Positions 1-8,250 of a stretch of DNA of 35,628 nucleotides are shown here, piece by piece. The DNA comes from Streptomyces silvae. GTDB lineage: Bacteria; Actinomycetota; Actinomycetes; Streptomycetales; Streptomycetaceae. Every line of letters begins with the position of its first letter. The first letter of the stretch is position 1. Made by a program: the position numbers and the translations under genes. The DNA lies in contig NZ_JAERUC010000068.1 of the NCBI RefSeq assembly GCF_016745505.1, positions 1 through 35,628 of the forward strand. The letters run 5' to 3'. A model generated the notes under the pieces. That model saw nothing but the letters and a program-made list of their open reading frames with translations, did not search any database and was not told the DNA's origin.

Positions 1-30
1 CTCAGGCGTCCCGTCCCCGCAGGGTGCGGC

Positions 31-921
31 TCAGGCGTCCGGCCCTCGCCGGCCGGCGGCGTCGGCCCTGCCGCCGGCTCCCAGGAGGCCCGTGGCCTCG
101 AACGGGGTCTTCCGCGCCAGGGCGGGCAGCTCGCGCTTCGACAGCGCCGTGACGACCGGGGGCATCGCGGCGCGCACCAGCTGCGTGGCGCGGAGCCAGC
201 CCGGCAGGTACGCGGTGGCGCTGCGCCGCTCCACCGCCCGTGCCATGCGGCGTGCCACGGTCTCCACCGGGTAGACCTTCCGGGCCGGCCTCGGCATGTG
301 CGCCCGTAGCTCGCGCAGGACGGGGTGCTGGTCGGCGTCGCGGATCATGTCGGTGTCGGTCCAGTTGAGATAGCCGATGCCCACCCCGACGTGCTCGTGC
401 GCGAGCTCGGCGCGCAGGGAGTGCGCGAACGACTCCACTCCGGCCTTGGAGGCGCAGTAGGCGCTCATCATGGGCGCCGCGCCGATGGAGGCCAGCGAGG
501 CGATCTGGAGGTAGTAGCCGCGGGTGGCGCGCAGCTGGGGCAGGAAGGCGCGTGCGGTGATCGCACTGCCGATCAGGTTCACCTCGATCACGCGCCGCCA
601 GGTCGCCGGGTCGGATTCGCCGAAGGGACCGCCCTCGGCCAGCCCCGCGTTGGCGACCACCACCGAGGCGGGCCCGAGCTGTGCCCGGATCTCCTCGGCC
701 GCCCGTGCCATGGCCGCCTCGTCGGTGACGTCGGCCTCCCAGCACCGCGCCGGACCGGGAAGCGAGTCCCGTACGCGGGCCAGACCCGAGGCCTCCCGGC
801 CGATCAGGGCCAAGGTGGCGCCACGGTCCGCCAGCTCGCGTGCGAGGGCCGCGCCGAGCCCCCGTGCGGCGCCGGTGACCACGGCGACGCGGCCCTCCAG
901 AGGACCGGCTGTGCCCGTCAT
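31..921 (-). CDS. SDR family NAD(P)-dependent oxidoreductase
   Basis: A 296-residue short-chain dehydrogenase/reductase. The cofactor motif TGAARGLG lies at residues 16-23, a NAG motif follows near residue 90, and the catalytic YCASK has Tyr155 and Lys159 with a serine-containing IASLAS strand before it. The start is the ATG at 921, preceded by GGAGGAGACGCGT; the frame is open further upstream but has no comparable ribosome site. The protein is some 45 residues longer than the classical 250-residue SDR, with a basic C-terminal tail, as in SDRs acting on lipid or long substrates. The substrate cannot be read from the sequence. It lies alone, with the next gene on the same strand starting about 560 bp away, so context gives no pathway. 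The family call is secure and the specificity unknown. Confidence 0.92.
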   Translation of the reverse strand: MTGTAGPLEGRVAVVTGAARGLGAALARELADRGATLALIGREASGLARVRDSLPGPARCWEADVTDEAAMARAAEEIRAQLGPASVVVANAGLAEGGPFGESDPATWRRVIEVNLIGSAITARAFLPQLRATRGYYLQIASLASIGAAPMMSAYCASKAGVESFAHSLRAELAHEHVGVGIGYLNWTDTDMIRDADQHPVLRELRAHMPRPARKVYPVETVARRMARAVERRSATAYLPGWLRATQLVRAAMPPVVTALSKRELPALARKTPFEATGLLGAGGRADAAGRRGPDA

Positions 922-1061
922 ACGCGTCTCCTCCGGGGTGGGCCGGGCCGGCGGGCCTCGTTCCGCCGGCCTCGTGCACGGTCCCTCCACCTAAGCATTC
1001 CCGGAGGCCGGTCGCCCTGCGGGACGGCCCGGCGCGCTCCGTCCCGGAGGGCGGGCGGGCC

Positions 1062-1481
1062 TCATTCCGGGGAGGACGGGCCCCAGTGGGAGAAGCGGGG
1101 CAGCCACTTCACCCGGTAGTCGGGGTGCCCGGCGTGCTCGGCGGCCATCTGCCGGACGACGAATCCCAGCCCGACGGCGCGGCCCGAGGTGAAGTCCTGG
1201 GCCGGACGGTCGGTGTCCAGGGCCGCGATCTCCTCGTACTCGTCCAGGAGGACCCTGGTGGTCTCGATGCGGCGCAGGGCCCGGGCCGGGTCCTGGAAGG
1301 CGATGTGCCGGTCGTAGCCGCGCGACCGTACGACGAACGCGATACCGCTCGTACGGTCGTGCACCTCTCCGGGCGCCTCGGCCGGAGTCCGCCAGCCGTC
1401 GCCGCCCGCCTCCCGCGCGATGTCCTCCTCCTCGGCGAGGCGTGCCCGCACGAAGGCCAACAGGTCCGAGTTCTCTGCCAT
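1062..1481 (-). CDS. DUF6221 family protein
   Basis: A 139-residue soluble acidic protein that I recognise as DUF6221, a small family largely confined to Streptomyces and relatives, with no known function. The hallmarks are an N-terminal DLLAFVRARLAEEE helix, a central HIAFQDPARALRRIE segment, and the C-terminal HPDYRVKWLP motif. No signal peptide or membrane segment is visible. In Streptomyces these genes often occur in several scattered copies, in accessory or phage-derived DNA. This copy is near full length for the family. The neighbours (an SDR and a sugar kinase) do not suggest a function. Confidence 0.88.
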   Translation of the reverse strand: MAENSDLLAFVRARLAEEEDIAREAGGDGWRTPAEAPGEVHDRTSGIAFVVRSRGYDRHIAFQDPARALRRIETTRVLLDEYEEIAALDTDRPAQDFTSGRAVGLGFVVRQMAAEHAGHPDYRVKWLPRFSHWGPSSPE

Positions 1482-1720
1482 CTGGTTCCGAATCCTTCTC
1501 CGTCACAGACCGCGGGGACGAGCCACTCGCCTCCGCGGGCCCGTTCTGCCCGACCAGCAGAGGATGCCTCACCCGCGCGCCTCCGGCGCAGTCGGCACGG
1601 GGAGCGTTCCGGATGACGGACACCGCGTCCGGCTGTGGCGGCTCGCCGGCGCCGGGAGCGCGGGCTGCTTCGGAGACCGGCGCCCCGTACGTGTCGGGCC
1701 CGCCGGGGGCACCAGGTCAG
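1482..1720. other. intergenic stretch without a supported gene
   Basis: Non-coding DNA between the DUF6221 start and the terminator hairpin of the polyol operon. Open frames cross it on both strands, but they have no family resemblance and no ribosome site. It presumably holds the promoter of the DUF6221 gene; I cannot assign -35/-10 elements with confidence. Confidence 0.5.
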
Positions 1721-1766
1721 ACGGCCAGGATGCGCCCGTCCGTGCGGAGGGGCGCATCCTGGCCGT
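1721..1766 (-). terminator. intrinsic-type terminator hairpin after the polyol operon
   Basis: A perfect 17-bp inverted repeat (left arm 1721-1737, right arm 1750-1766, 12-nt loop) lies 15 bp beyond the stop codon of the PfkB kinase gene. The stem is GC-rich and has no T-tract, as is common for Streptomyces terminators. Confidence 0.8.
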
Positions 1767-1780
1767 ATGACCGTGCTCCG

Positions 1781-2695
1781 TCAGATGCCCGCCGGGGCGG
1801 TGGGCTCGGTCCCCGCCCGCGCGCACACGGAGGCGGCCACCTCGGAGGCGAAGGCCAGCATGTCCCGCACCTCCTCCGGTTCCTGTGCAGCGGTGAACGC
1901 GCCGCGGGAGCCCATCCGGCTCAGCAGGCCCGCGGCGAACGCGTCCCCCGCGCCGATCGTGTTGACGACCTCGACGGGTGCGGCCGCGACGGACACGGGC
2001 GGAGCGGACGCGGTGTACGCCGTACTCCCCCGGGCTCCCCGGGTGAGGACCACCAGCCGCCCTCCGTCCGCCAGTTCCCGGCAGGTCTCCTCCGGGGCGG
2101 CGCCCGGCCACAGCCGCTCCAGGTCCTCGTCGCTGGCCTTCACGACGTGGGCGAGGCGGCACAGTTCGCGCAGCGCCGCCGCGCCGTCGTCCGCGCCCAG
2201 GGTCCGGTCGCGGCGGACGTTGGGGTCCACGAAGAGGAGGGAGTGCTCGGAGGCCGCGGCGGCGGTCGCACGTACGGCGGAGGCCGCGGGCTCCACGACG
2301 GCGGCGAGCCCGCCGACGTAGACGGCCCCGAATCCGGCGGCCCGCGCGGACAGGTCGGGCAGCCGGAACGTCGCGGTGTCCTGGAGGTGGAAGTGGTAGC
2401 CGTTCCCCCCTTCGCCGGGCTCGGCGACCGCCAGCGCGGTGGGCAGCCCGGAGCGTGCGCACAGCGTGAGGTCGGCCCCGGCGGCCCGCAGCCGGTCCTC
2501 GATCATGCGGGCGAACCCGTCGCCGCCCAGCCCTCCGGCGAAGGCCGCCGGGGTGCCGAGCGTGGCCAGCCCGACGGCGACGTTGGCCGGTGCCCCGCCG
2601 AACTGCGCGGCCCGTACGCCGCCGTCACCGGCCACGGGCACGAGGTCGACGAGGGCCTCACCGAGTACGAGGACGGTGCCCGGGCCGCCCGTCAC
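1781..2695 (-). CDS. PfkB family carbohydrate kinase (probable fructokinase)
   Basis: A 304-residue ribokinase/PfkB-fold sugar kinase. The N-terminal [12 protein letters not shown] matches PfkB signature 1. The C-terminal NTIGAGDAF matches signature 2, with the catalytic aspartate at about residue 251 and the anion hole before it. The start is a GTG at 2695 that overlaps the stop of the upstream dehydrogenase (GTGA), so translation is coupled. It is the last gene of an operon with a polyol transporter and a polyol dehydrogenase. From context it should phosphorylate the ketose made by the dehydrogenase, for example fructose from mannitol or sorbitol. The kinase family is certain; fructose as substrate is inferred from the operon. 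A stable hairpin terminator follows. Confidence 0.92.
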   Translation of the reverse strand: MTGGPGTVLVLGEALVDLVPVAGDGGVRAAQFGGAPANVAVGLATLGTPAAFAGGLGGDGFARMIEDRLRAAGADLTLCARSGLPTALAVAEPGEGGNGYHFHLQDTATFRLPDLSARAAGFGAVYVGGLAAVVEPAASAVRATAAAASEHSLLFVDPNVRRDRTLGADDGAAALRELCRLAHVVKASDEDLERLWPGAAPEETCRELADGGRLVVLTRGARGSTAYTASAPPVSVAAAPVEVVNTIGAGDAFAAGLLSRMGSRGAFTAAQEPEEVRDMLAFASEVAASVCARAGTEPTAPAGI

Positions 2696-3681
2696 GGCTC
2701 GACCACGATCTTGCGGCCGATGCCCGCCTTGAAGCGGTCGATGGCCTGCGGGTACTGGTCGAGCGGCAGCCGGTCGCTGATGAACACGGCGGGGTCGAGG
2801 ACCCCGGCGGCGAAGAGCGCGGCTGCGCGCTCGTAGCTGTGCAGGACGGCCATCGAACCGGTGATGGTGATCTCCTGGTTATAGATGCGGTACGGCTCGA
2901 TGACGGCCGTCGTCGCGTAGTCGGCGACCCCGAACTGGAGGAAGGTCCCTCCCTTCGCGACGCGGCCCAGGCCGTCCTGGATGGCCGCCGCGTTGCCCGT
3001 GGCGTCGATGACGACGTCCCAGCCGGCGGGCCGCTCCAGCTCGTCGGCACCGGCCGCCGACCGGGAGCATCCGAGGAGGCCGGCGGTGGCGAGGCGGTCG
3101 GGGTTGACGTCCAGGACGTCCACGCTCGCCGCCCCGGTGCGCTTGGCGAGTTCCAGCATCATCAGGCCCATGGTCCCGGAGCCGTAGATCAGGACCTCGG
3201 CGCCGAGGGTGCTGCTCAGCACGTCGTACCCCCGGACCGCGCAGGACAGCGGCTCGATCAGGGCGGCGTCCTTCACGTCGATGTGCTCGGGCAGCCGGAC
3301 GCAGTTGGCGACGGGCGCCACGGCGTACTCGGCGGCGCCGCCGGAGACGGTGACGCCGATGGCGGCCCAGCGTTCGCAGAGGTTGCCGCGTCCGCTGCGG
3401 CAGTAGCGGCACTCGTGGCAGTGCAGGGAGGGGTCGACGGCGACGCGGTCCCCGACGGCCAGTTCCGTGACGTCACGTCCGACGCCGACGATCTCCCCGG
3501 CGAACTCATGGCCGGGGACGAGCGGCAGGCTGGGCGCGAACTCGCCCTGGAGGATGTGCAGATCGGTGCCGCACAGTCCGCACGAGGCCACGGACACGAC
3601 GACCTCGCGGGGGCCGGGCGTGGGGTCGGGGACGGTGGTGACGGAGATCTTGCCGGGTGCTTCGACGATCGCTGCCCGCAT
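2692..3681 (-). CDS. zinc-dependent polyol/alcohol dehydrogenase (MDR family)
   Basis: A 329-residue medium-chain dehydrogenase. Catalytic-zinc ligands are visible as Cys37 (in CGLCGTD) and His58-Glu59 (GHE). All four structural-zinc cysteines are present at residues 87, 90, 93 and 101 (CHECRYCRSGRGNLC). A nucleotide-binding Rossmann region with GSGTMGLM follows. The ATG at 3681 shares one base with the TAA of the upstream permease gene (TAATG), which fixes the start. The domain pattern is that of sorbitol/xylitol/mannitol-type dehydrogenases acting with NAD(P). Placed between the polyol transporter and a PfkB kinase, it most likely oxidises an imported polyol to the corresponding ketose. The exact polyol is not determined. 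Confidence 0.93.
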   Translation of the reverse strand: MRAAIVEAPGKISVTTVPDPTPGPREVVVSVASCGLCGTDLHILQGEFAPSLPLVPGHEFAGEIVGVGRDVTELAVGDRVAVDPSLHCHECRYCRSGRGNLCERWAAIGVTVSGGAAEYAVAPVANCVRLPEHIDVKDAALIEPLSCAVRGYDVLSSTLGAEVLIYGSGTMGLMMLELAKRTGAASVDVLDVNPDRLATAGLLGCSRSAAGADELERPAGWDVVIDATGNAAAIQDGLGRVAKGGTFLQFGVADYATTAVIEPYRIYNQEITITGSMAVLHSYERAAALFAAGVLDPAVFISDRLPLDQYPQAIDRFKAGIGRKIVVEP

Positions 3682-4553
3682 TATTTCACTGCTCCGAGAG
3701 ACAGGCCCTGGACGAGTTTGTCCTGGGCGGCGTAGCCGGCGGCGAGCACCGGCAGGGACACGACGACGGACGCGGCACACAGCTGGGCCAGGAAGAGGCC
3801 CTGGCTGGTGACGAATCCGGTGAGGAAGACGGGTGCGGTCTGGGCGACGACGCCGGTGAGCACCCGTGCGAAGAGCAGTTCGTTCCAGCTGAAGATGAAG
3901 CAGATCAGCGCGGTGGCGGCGATGCCGGGGGCGGCCATCGGCGCGACCACCCGGGACAGGACGGTCGGCAGCCTCGCACCGTCGACCTGGGCGGCCTCGA
4001 TGACCGACACCGGTACGTCCGCGAGGAAGGACTGCATCATCCAGACCGCGATCGGCAGGTTCATCGAGGTGTAGAGCAGGACGAGGAGCCAGATGTTGTC
4101 GAGCATCCCGGCGTTCTTGGCGAACAGGTAGACCGGGAGGAGCCCGGCGACGACGGGCAGCATCTTCGTGGAGAGGAAGAAGAACATCACGTCCGTCCAC
4201 TTGCGCACGCGCCGGATGGACAGGGCGTACGCCGCCGGGAGCGCCAGCAGGAGCACCAGGACCGTGGAGAAGAAGGAGGCGCCCAGCGAGTTGAGCAGCG
4301 GCGGCCACGGGGTGACGCCGGTGTCGGCGCCGAAGAAGGCCCGGTAGCCGTCGAGGGTGAGCGGCGCGAAGACGGAGGGCGGGTTGGTCGCGGCGTCGGA
4401 CTCCGGGTGCAGCGAGGTCAGCAGCATCCAGAGCGCGGGCAGGCAGAAGGCGAGTCCTGCCGCCCAGGCCAGCAGGCCCAGCGCGGTGGAGCGGCGTTTG
4501 GCCCGCCGCAGGATCCGCGACGCGGACGGGGCGGGGACGGTGGCGGTGGTCAT
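3681..4553 (-). CDS. carbohydrate ABC transporter permease, MalG type
   Basis: A 290-residue inner-membrane permease with about six hydrophobic segments; the first follows a basic N-terminal RRAKRRS stretch. The EAA loop that docks the ATPase is visible as EAAQVDGARLPTVLSRVVAP. A 30-residue periplasmic-type insertion containing TLDGYRAFFG follows the first membrane segment, as in MalG proteins. The ATG at 4553 overlaps the TGA of the preceding permease (ATGA). It pairs with that MalF-type partner and the SmoE-like binding protein. No ATPase gene is nearby; in Streptomyces a shared MsiK-type ATPase usually energises such systems (family knowledge, not shown here). Confidence 0.94.
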   Translation of the reverse strand: MTTATVPAPSASRILRRAKRRSTALGLLAWAAGLAFCLPALWMLLTSLHPESDAATNPPSVFAPLTLDGYRAFFGADTGVTPWPPLLNSLGASFFSTVLVLLLALPAAYALSIRRVRKWTDVMFFFLSTKMLPVVAGLLPVYLFAKNAGMLDNIWLLVLLYTSMNLPIAVWMMQSFLADVPVSVIEAAQVDGARLPTVLSRVVAPMAAPGIAATALICFIFSWNELLFARVLTGVVAQTAPVFLTGFVTSQGLFLAQLCAASVVVSLPVLAAGYAAQDKLVQGLSLGAVK

Positions 4554-5515
4554 GCGCGGTTCGCCTCCTCGCTGAAGAGGGACGAGACGGTCCGGAGCGC
4601 GAAGGTGGCGATGATGATCGTGCCGATCACCACCACGACTCCCGCGGCGGACGCCAGTCCGTATTCGTGGGCCTGGTAGAAGGTCTGGTAGATCGTGTAC
4701 GGAAGGTTGGCGGTGCCGAGCCCGCCGGCGGTGATGGTGAACACCGCGTCGAAGTTCTGCACGATGTAGACGGCGCCGAGCAGGACGCCGAGTTCGAGGT
4801 ACCTGCGCAGATGCGGCAGGGTGAGGTAGCGGAAGGTCTGCCAGGCGCTCGCCCCGTCCAGGCGGGCCGCCTCGACGACCTCGGCGGGCCGGCTCTGGAG
4901 CCCCGCGAGCAGGATCAGCATCATGAACGGCGTCCACTGCCAGACCAGTGCGGCGATGACGGCGAGCAGCGGCATGTCCGCGATCCAGTCAGGCTGGCCG
5001 GGGTTCGTGTCGCCGAAGAGGTCGCCTATCCAGCTGAGTGTGCCGTTGAGGAGGCCGTACTCCGGGTTGTAGAGCGCGTGCTTCCACAGGAGGGCGGCGG
5101 AGACGGGCACGATCAGGAACGGTGTGATGAGCAGGGTGCGGACCATGCCCCGGCCGAAGAACGTGCGGTCCAGGAGCAGGGCGAGGGCCAGTCCGATGAC
5201 GACGGTGGCGAGGACGACGCCCACGGTCAGCAGGATCGTGGTGAGGACCGAGTCGCGGAGCGCGGCGTCGGTGAACACCGAGGCGTAGTTGTCGAGCCCG
5301 TTGAAGGCGCGTTTGTCGGGGCTGAGGGAGTTCCAGTCGAAGAGGGAGATCACCAGGGTCGCCACGAACGGCAGCTGGGTGACGACGATCAGGAAGACCA
5401 GCGCGGGCAGGAGCGGGGCCCTGGTGGCCCAGGCCTTGGCGCGGTTCGCCCTGGGGGCCGGGACCGCGGGTGGCCGGGGTGGTGACTGGGGGGTGGTGCC
5501 GACTGCTGTGGTCAT
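4550..5515 (-). CDS. carbohydrate ABC transporter permease, MalF type
   Basis: A 321-residue permease. A proline-rich cytoplasmic N-terminus of about 30 residues leads into the first membrane segment (LLPALVFLIVVTQLPFVATL). It then has the SLFDWN and GLDNYASVF signatures typical of MalF/LacF/UgpA-type permeases. The EAA loop reads EAARLDGASAWQTFRYLTLP. The ATG at 5515 overlaps the stop of the solute-binding protein (ATGA), so the frame upstream of that ATG is not used. It forms the heterodimeric channel with the MalG-type gene downstream. Confidence 0.94.
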   Translation of the reverse strand: MTTAVGTTPQSPPRPPAVPAPRANRAKAWATRAPLLPALVFLIVVTQLPFVATLVISLFDWNSLSPDKRAFNGLDNYASVFTDAALRDSVLTTILLTVGVVLATVVIGLALALLLDRTFFGRGMVRTLLITPFLIVPVSAALLWKHALYNPEYGLLNGTLSWIGDLFGDTNPGQPDWIADMPLLAVIAALVWQWTPFMMLILLAGLQSRPAEVVEAARLDGASAWQTFRYLTLPHLRRYLELGVLLGAVYIVQNFDAVFTITAGGLGTANLPYTIYQTFYQAHEYGLASAAGVVVVIGTIIIATFALRTVSSLFSEEANRA

Positions 5516-6870
5516 CGGTACTCCTTGGCGACCTGTTCGGCCAGCTTCTGGGAGGTGGCCAGCGCCTTGTCGACGGACTGGCGGCCCGCTATGGCCGCGC
5601 TGATCTCCTGCGCGACCCTGGTGCCGAGATCGGTGAACTCGGGGATGCCGACGAACTGGATGCCCGGGACGGGGCGCGGCTGGGTGCCCGGGTTCTTGGC
5701 GTCGGCCCCTGAGATGGCCTGCTCGGTGACGTCCGCGAAGGCGCCTGCGGCCTTGCGGTACTCGGGGTTCTCGTAGGTGGAGGCGCGTTTGCCGGCGGGG
5801 GCGTTGGACCAGCCGCTGGTCTCGCCGACGAGCGACTCGTACTCCTTGCTGGAGGCCCAGGAGACGAACTTCCACGCGTCGTCGGACTTCTTGGAGGCCT
5901 TCTGGATGCCCCAGGCCCAGGTGTAGAGCCAGCCCGAGCTCTTGGTCTTCTCCACCGGTGCCGGTACGTAGCCGATCTTGCCCTTCACCGGGGAGCCGGC
6001 CGCCTCCAGCGAGCCCGCGCCCGCCGTGGCGTCGTACCACATGGCCGTCTTGCCCTGGGTCATGTTGTTGAGGCACTCGGCGTACCCGGACTGGGAGGCG
6101 CCGCGCTCGCCGTGCTTGCGCACGAGGTCGACGTAGAAGCGGGTGGCCTTCTTGAACTCGGGCGAGGTGAGCTGGGGTTTCCAGTCCTCGGTGAACCAGG
6201 TGCCGCCCATGGTGTTGACCACGGTGGTGAGCGGGGCCATGAGCTCGCCCCAGCCCGGGAGTCCGCGCAGGCAGATGCCCTTCATGCCGGGCTCGGCCCC
6301 GTCCGCCTCGGCGGCGAGGCCGGCCACCTGCTGCCAGGTGGGGTGCTCGGGCATCGTGAGGCCCTTGGCCTCGAAGACGTCCTTGCGGTACATGAGGAAG
6401 GACGACTCGCCGTAGAAGGGCTCGGCGTAGAGCTTGCCCTCGGCGGTGAGCGAGTCCCTCAGGGGTTCGAGGATGTCCTCCTGGTCGAAGGCGGTGTCCT
6501 CGGCGGCGTACGTGTCGAGCGGGTGCAGCCAGTCGTTCTTCGCGAAGAAGGGCACCTCGAAGTTGCTGATGGTGCCGACGTCGTACTGCCCGGCCTGGTT
6601 GGAGAAGTCCTGGCTGATCTTGTCGCGGACGTCGTTTTCCGGGAGCACCGTGAAGTGGACCTTGATGCCGGTCTCCTCGGTGAAGTGCTCGGCGGTCAGC
6701 TTCTGCAGCTCCACCATCTGCGGGTTGTTCACCATGAGTACGTTCAGTGCGTCACCCCCTCCGAACGCGGTGCCGCCGGCTCCGGCGCACCCGGCGGCGA
6801 GGAAGGTCATCACTGCCGTGCCCGCGACCGCACGCACGCGGGTCCCACGGCGTCGTTGCTGGTGGGGCAT
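5512..6870 (-). CDS. polyol ABC transporter substrate-binding lipoprotein (SmoE-like)
   Basis: A 452-residue extracellular solute-binding protein of the MalE fold. A basic start (PHQQRRRGTRVR) and hydrophobic core lead to a lipobox LAAGC with the lipidated cysteine at residue 28, so it is a membrane-anchored lipoprotein. The motif GICLRGLPGWGELM, followed by NTMGGTWF, resembles sorbitol/mannitol-binding SmoE/MtlE proteins, which is the main basis for calling the ligand a polyol. The ATG at 6870 has AGGAG six bases upstream; a longer open frame to 6945 lacks a site. It heads an operon of binding protein, MalF, MalG, dehydrogenase and kinase, and a DeoR regulator gene lies just upstream on the same strand. 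Confidence 0.92.
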   Translation of the reverse strand: MPHQQRRRGTRVRAVAGTAVMTFLAAGCAGAGGTAFGGGDALNVLMVNNPQMVELQKLTAEHFTEETGIKVHFTVLPENDVRDKISQDFSNQAGQYDVGTISNFEVPFFAKNDWLHPLDTYAAEDTAFDQEDILEPLRDSLTAEGKLYAEPFYGESSFLMYRKDVFEAKGLTMPEHPTWQQVAGLAAEADGAEPGMKGICLRGLPGWGELMAPLTTVVNTMGGTWFTEDWKPQLTSPEFKKATRFYVDLVRKHGERGASQSGYAECLNNMTQGKTAMWYDATAGAGSLEAAGSPVKGKIGYVPAPVEKTKSSGWLYTWAWGIQKASKKSDDAWKFVSWASSKEYESLVGETSGWSNAPAGKRASTYENPEYRKAAGAFADVTEQAISGADAKNPGTQPRPVPGIQFVGIPEFTDLGTRVAQEISAAIAGRQSVDKALATSQKLAEQVAKEYR

Positions 6871-7047
6871 AAGTTCTCCTGATCGGTCGTAGCGGCTCGT
6901 GGATCGGTGCCAGTGCCCTCCGGCTCTCCTGACGTTCACGGGCACGGCGGGGCTGCCCTCCGGCCTCGGCCTCCCTGGGGAAGGCGGGGACGGAGACGGA
7001 GGGCGGGGTGAAGTTGTGGGGGCGGCGGGGGCGTTCCCGCCGTGGTG

Positions 7048-7809
7048 TCAGACGCGGATGACGTTCGGGCCGAGCAGGGAGTAGCGCTGCGCCTCCGCCG
7101 AGGGCAGGCCGGTGTCGGTGACGACGGCCTCGAAGTCGCCGACCCCGGCGAAACGGCAGAAGCTCACCGCCCCGAACTTCGAGTGGACGCCGGCGAAGAC
7201 ACGGCGGCGGGCGCTGCGCATGGCCTGCGCCTTGACCTCGCCGACCGCGGGGTCCGGGGTGGTGAGCCCGTACTGGCGGGAGATGCCGTTGGCGCCGACG
7301 TACGCGAGGTCGATGACGAAGTCGGCGAGCATACGGGTGGCCCAGTGGTCGACGGTCGCCATGGTGCTGCCGCGCAGACGGCCGCCGAGCAGGAGCACGG
7401 CGATCTTCTCCGCGTCCGCGAGGACCGTGGCGACGGCCAGGGACGCGGTGACCACCGTCAGCGGCCGGTCGCGGGGAAGGGCCTCGGCGATGAGCTGCGG
7501 GGTGAAGCCCTCGTCGACGAAGACCGTCTCGGCGTCGCCGAGCAGGTCGGCGGCGGCCGCCGCGATCCGTGACTTCTGCGGTACGTGGTGCGTGGTGCGC
7601 ATCGCCAGGGTGGTCTCGAACCCGGCGCTCTCGACGGGGTACGCACCGCCGTGCGTGCGCCGCACGAGACCGTGCTCCTCGAGGGTGTGCAGGTCGCGCC
7701 TGATGGTCTCCTTGGCCACCTCGAACTGTTCGGCCAGCCGGTTCACGTCGACCGACCCGTCCCGTCGGGCCGTTTCGAGAATTCCTCGTCGGCGTTCCTC
7801 GGTGCCCAC
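7048..7809 (-). CDS. DeoR/GlpR family transcriptional regulator
   Basis: A 253-residue DeoR-family regulator. The N-terminal winged helix-turn-helix covers about residues 5-58 (EERRRGILETAR, then VAKETIRRDLHTLEEHGLVRR). The C-terminal isomerase-like sugar-phosphate-binding domain carries VDEGFT where many DeoR proteins have DSGTT, a visible variation in the effector loop. I chose the GTG at 7809, with AGGGA seven bases upstream, which gives the usual family length; an upstream GTG is possible. It lies 177 bp upstream of the polyol operon on the same strand, so it is the probable repressor of that operon, with a phosphorylated ketose or polyol as effector. Repeated GTTTC-containing sequences upstream are candidate operators. 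Confidence 0.92.
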   Translation of the reverse strand: MGTEERRRGILETARRDGSVDVNRLAEQFEVAKETIRRDLHTLEEHGLVRRTHGGAYPVESAGFETTLAMRTTHHVPQKSRIAAAAADLLGDAETVFVDEGFTPQLIAEALPRDRPLTVVTASLAVATVLADAEKIAVLLLGGRLRGSTMATVDHWATRMLADFVIDLAYVGANGISRQYGLTTPDPAVGEVKAQAMRSARRRVFAGVHSKFGAVSFCRFAGVGDFEAVVTDTGLPSAEAQRYSLLGPNVIRV

Positions 7810-7884
7810 GACACATCCCTGCACTAGTGCGGATCCGGTGTGGCCCCGGCGTCCGTTCGGGCCCACGCACTGTTTGTACAAGCA

Positions 7885-8039
7885 GAAACGGCTCCACGAC
7901 CAGCTCCTTCGCGTACCGGCCTGTGCCCGTTCACGCCCGTTTCATCGCAGGCGCCTCCCCTGGTGGCCCGTACCACGGCACCGGAACGGCGCCCGGTGGA
8001 CGCCTGTTTCGCCCGCAGCCGTGCCCGTTTCACGCCCGT
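7885..8039. promoter_or_regulatory. repeated CCGTTTC-type elements upstream of the DeoR gene
   Basis: Four similar elements occur within 150 bp: GAAACGG at 7885-7891 (inverted), CCCGTTTC at 7936-7943, CTGTTTC at 8004-8010 and CCCGTTTC at 8024-8031. The longer units at 7923-7940 and 8021-8039 are the same sequence except for one inserted T (GTGCCCGTT(T)CACGCCCGT). They lie 76-230 bp upstream of the DeoR start, in DNA with no gene. They may be operators for that regulator, but this is inference. Confidence 0.45.
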
Positions 8040-8146
8040 GAGCGGTCACGCAGGCAACAGGGCACCTAGCACAGCCCTCCGGCGGCCGGGGTGGAAACAG
8101 CAGGGAAATGTCTGATTGCACACCTCAATGCCTGATTTCGGCCAAC

Positions 8147-8193
8147 ATTCCGCGCCTCGCGGAATTTCGGACAACCTCCGGCCGCGGTTGTCC
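8147..8193. promoter_or_regulatory. two perfect inverted repeats in the leader of the lysyl-oxidase gene
   Basis: ATTCCGCG-CCT-CGCGGAAT (8147-8165) and GGACAACC-N9-GGTTGTCC (8169-8193) lie 58-104 bp upstream of the ATG at 8251. They could be operator sites or leader hairpins. The rest of 7810-8250 holds no gene that I can support. Confidence 0.4.
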
Positions 8194-8250
8194 TCTCTCA
8201 TGGTCAAAGCGACTCCACCGCCCCACGGGGCACTCGGACATCGGAGAAGG

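Noticed and set aside
2692..4308. A 538-residue dehydrogenase with a long N-terminal extension
   Set aside because: The extension overlaps a permease gene in another frame. TAATG coupling at 3681 gives the real start.
7885..8039. CRISPR-like array
   Set aside because: Only four short, irregularly spaced and partly inverted units; no constant repeat/spacer pattern and no cas genes.
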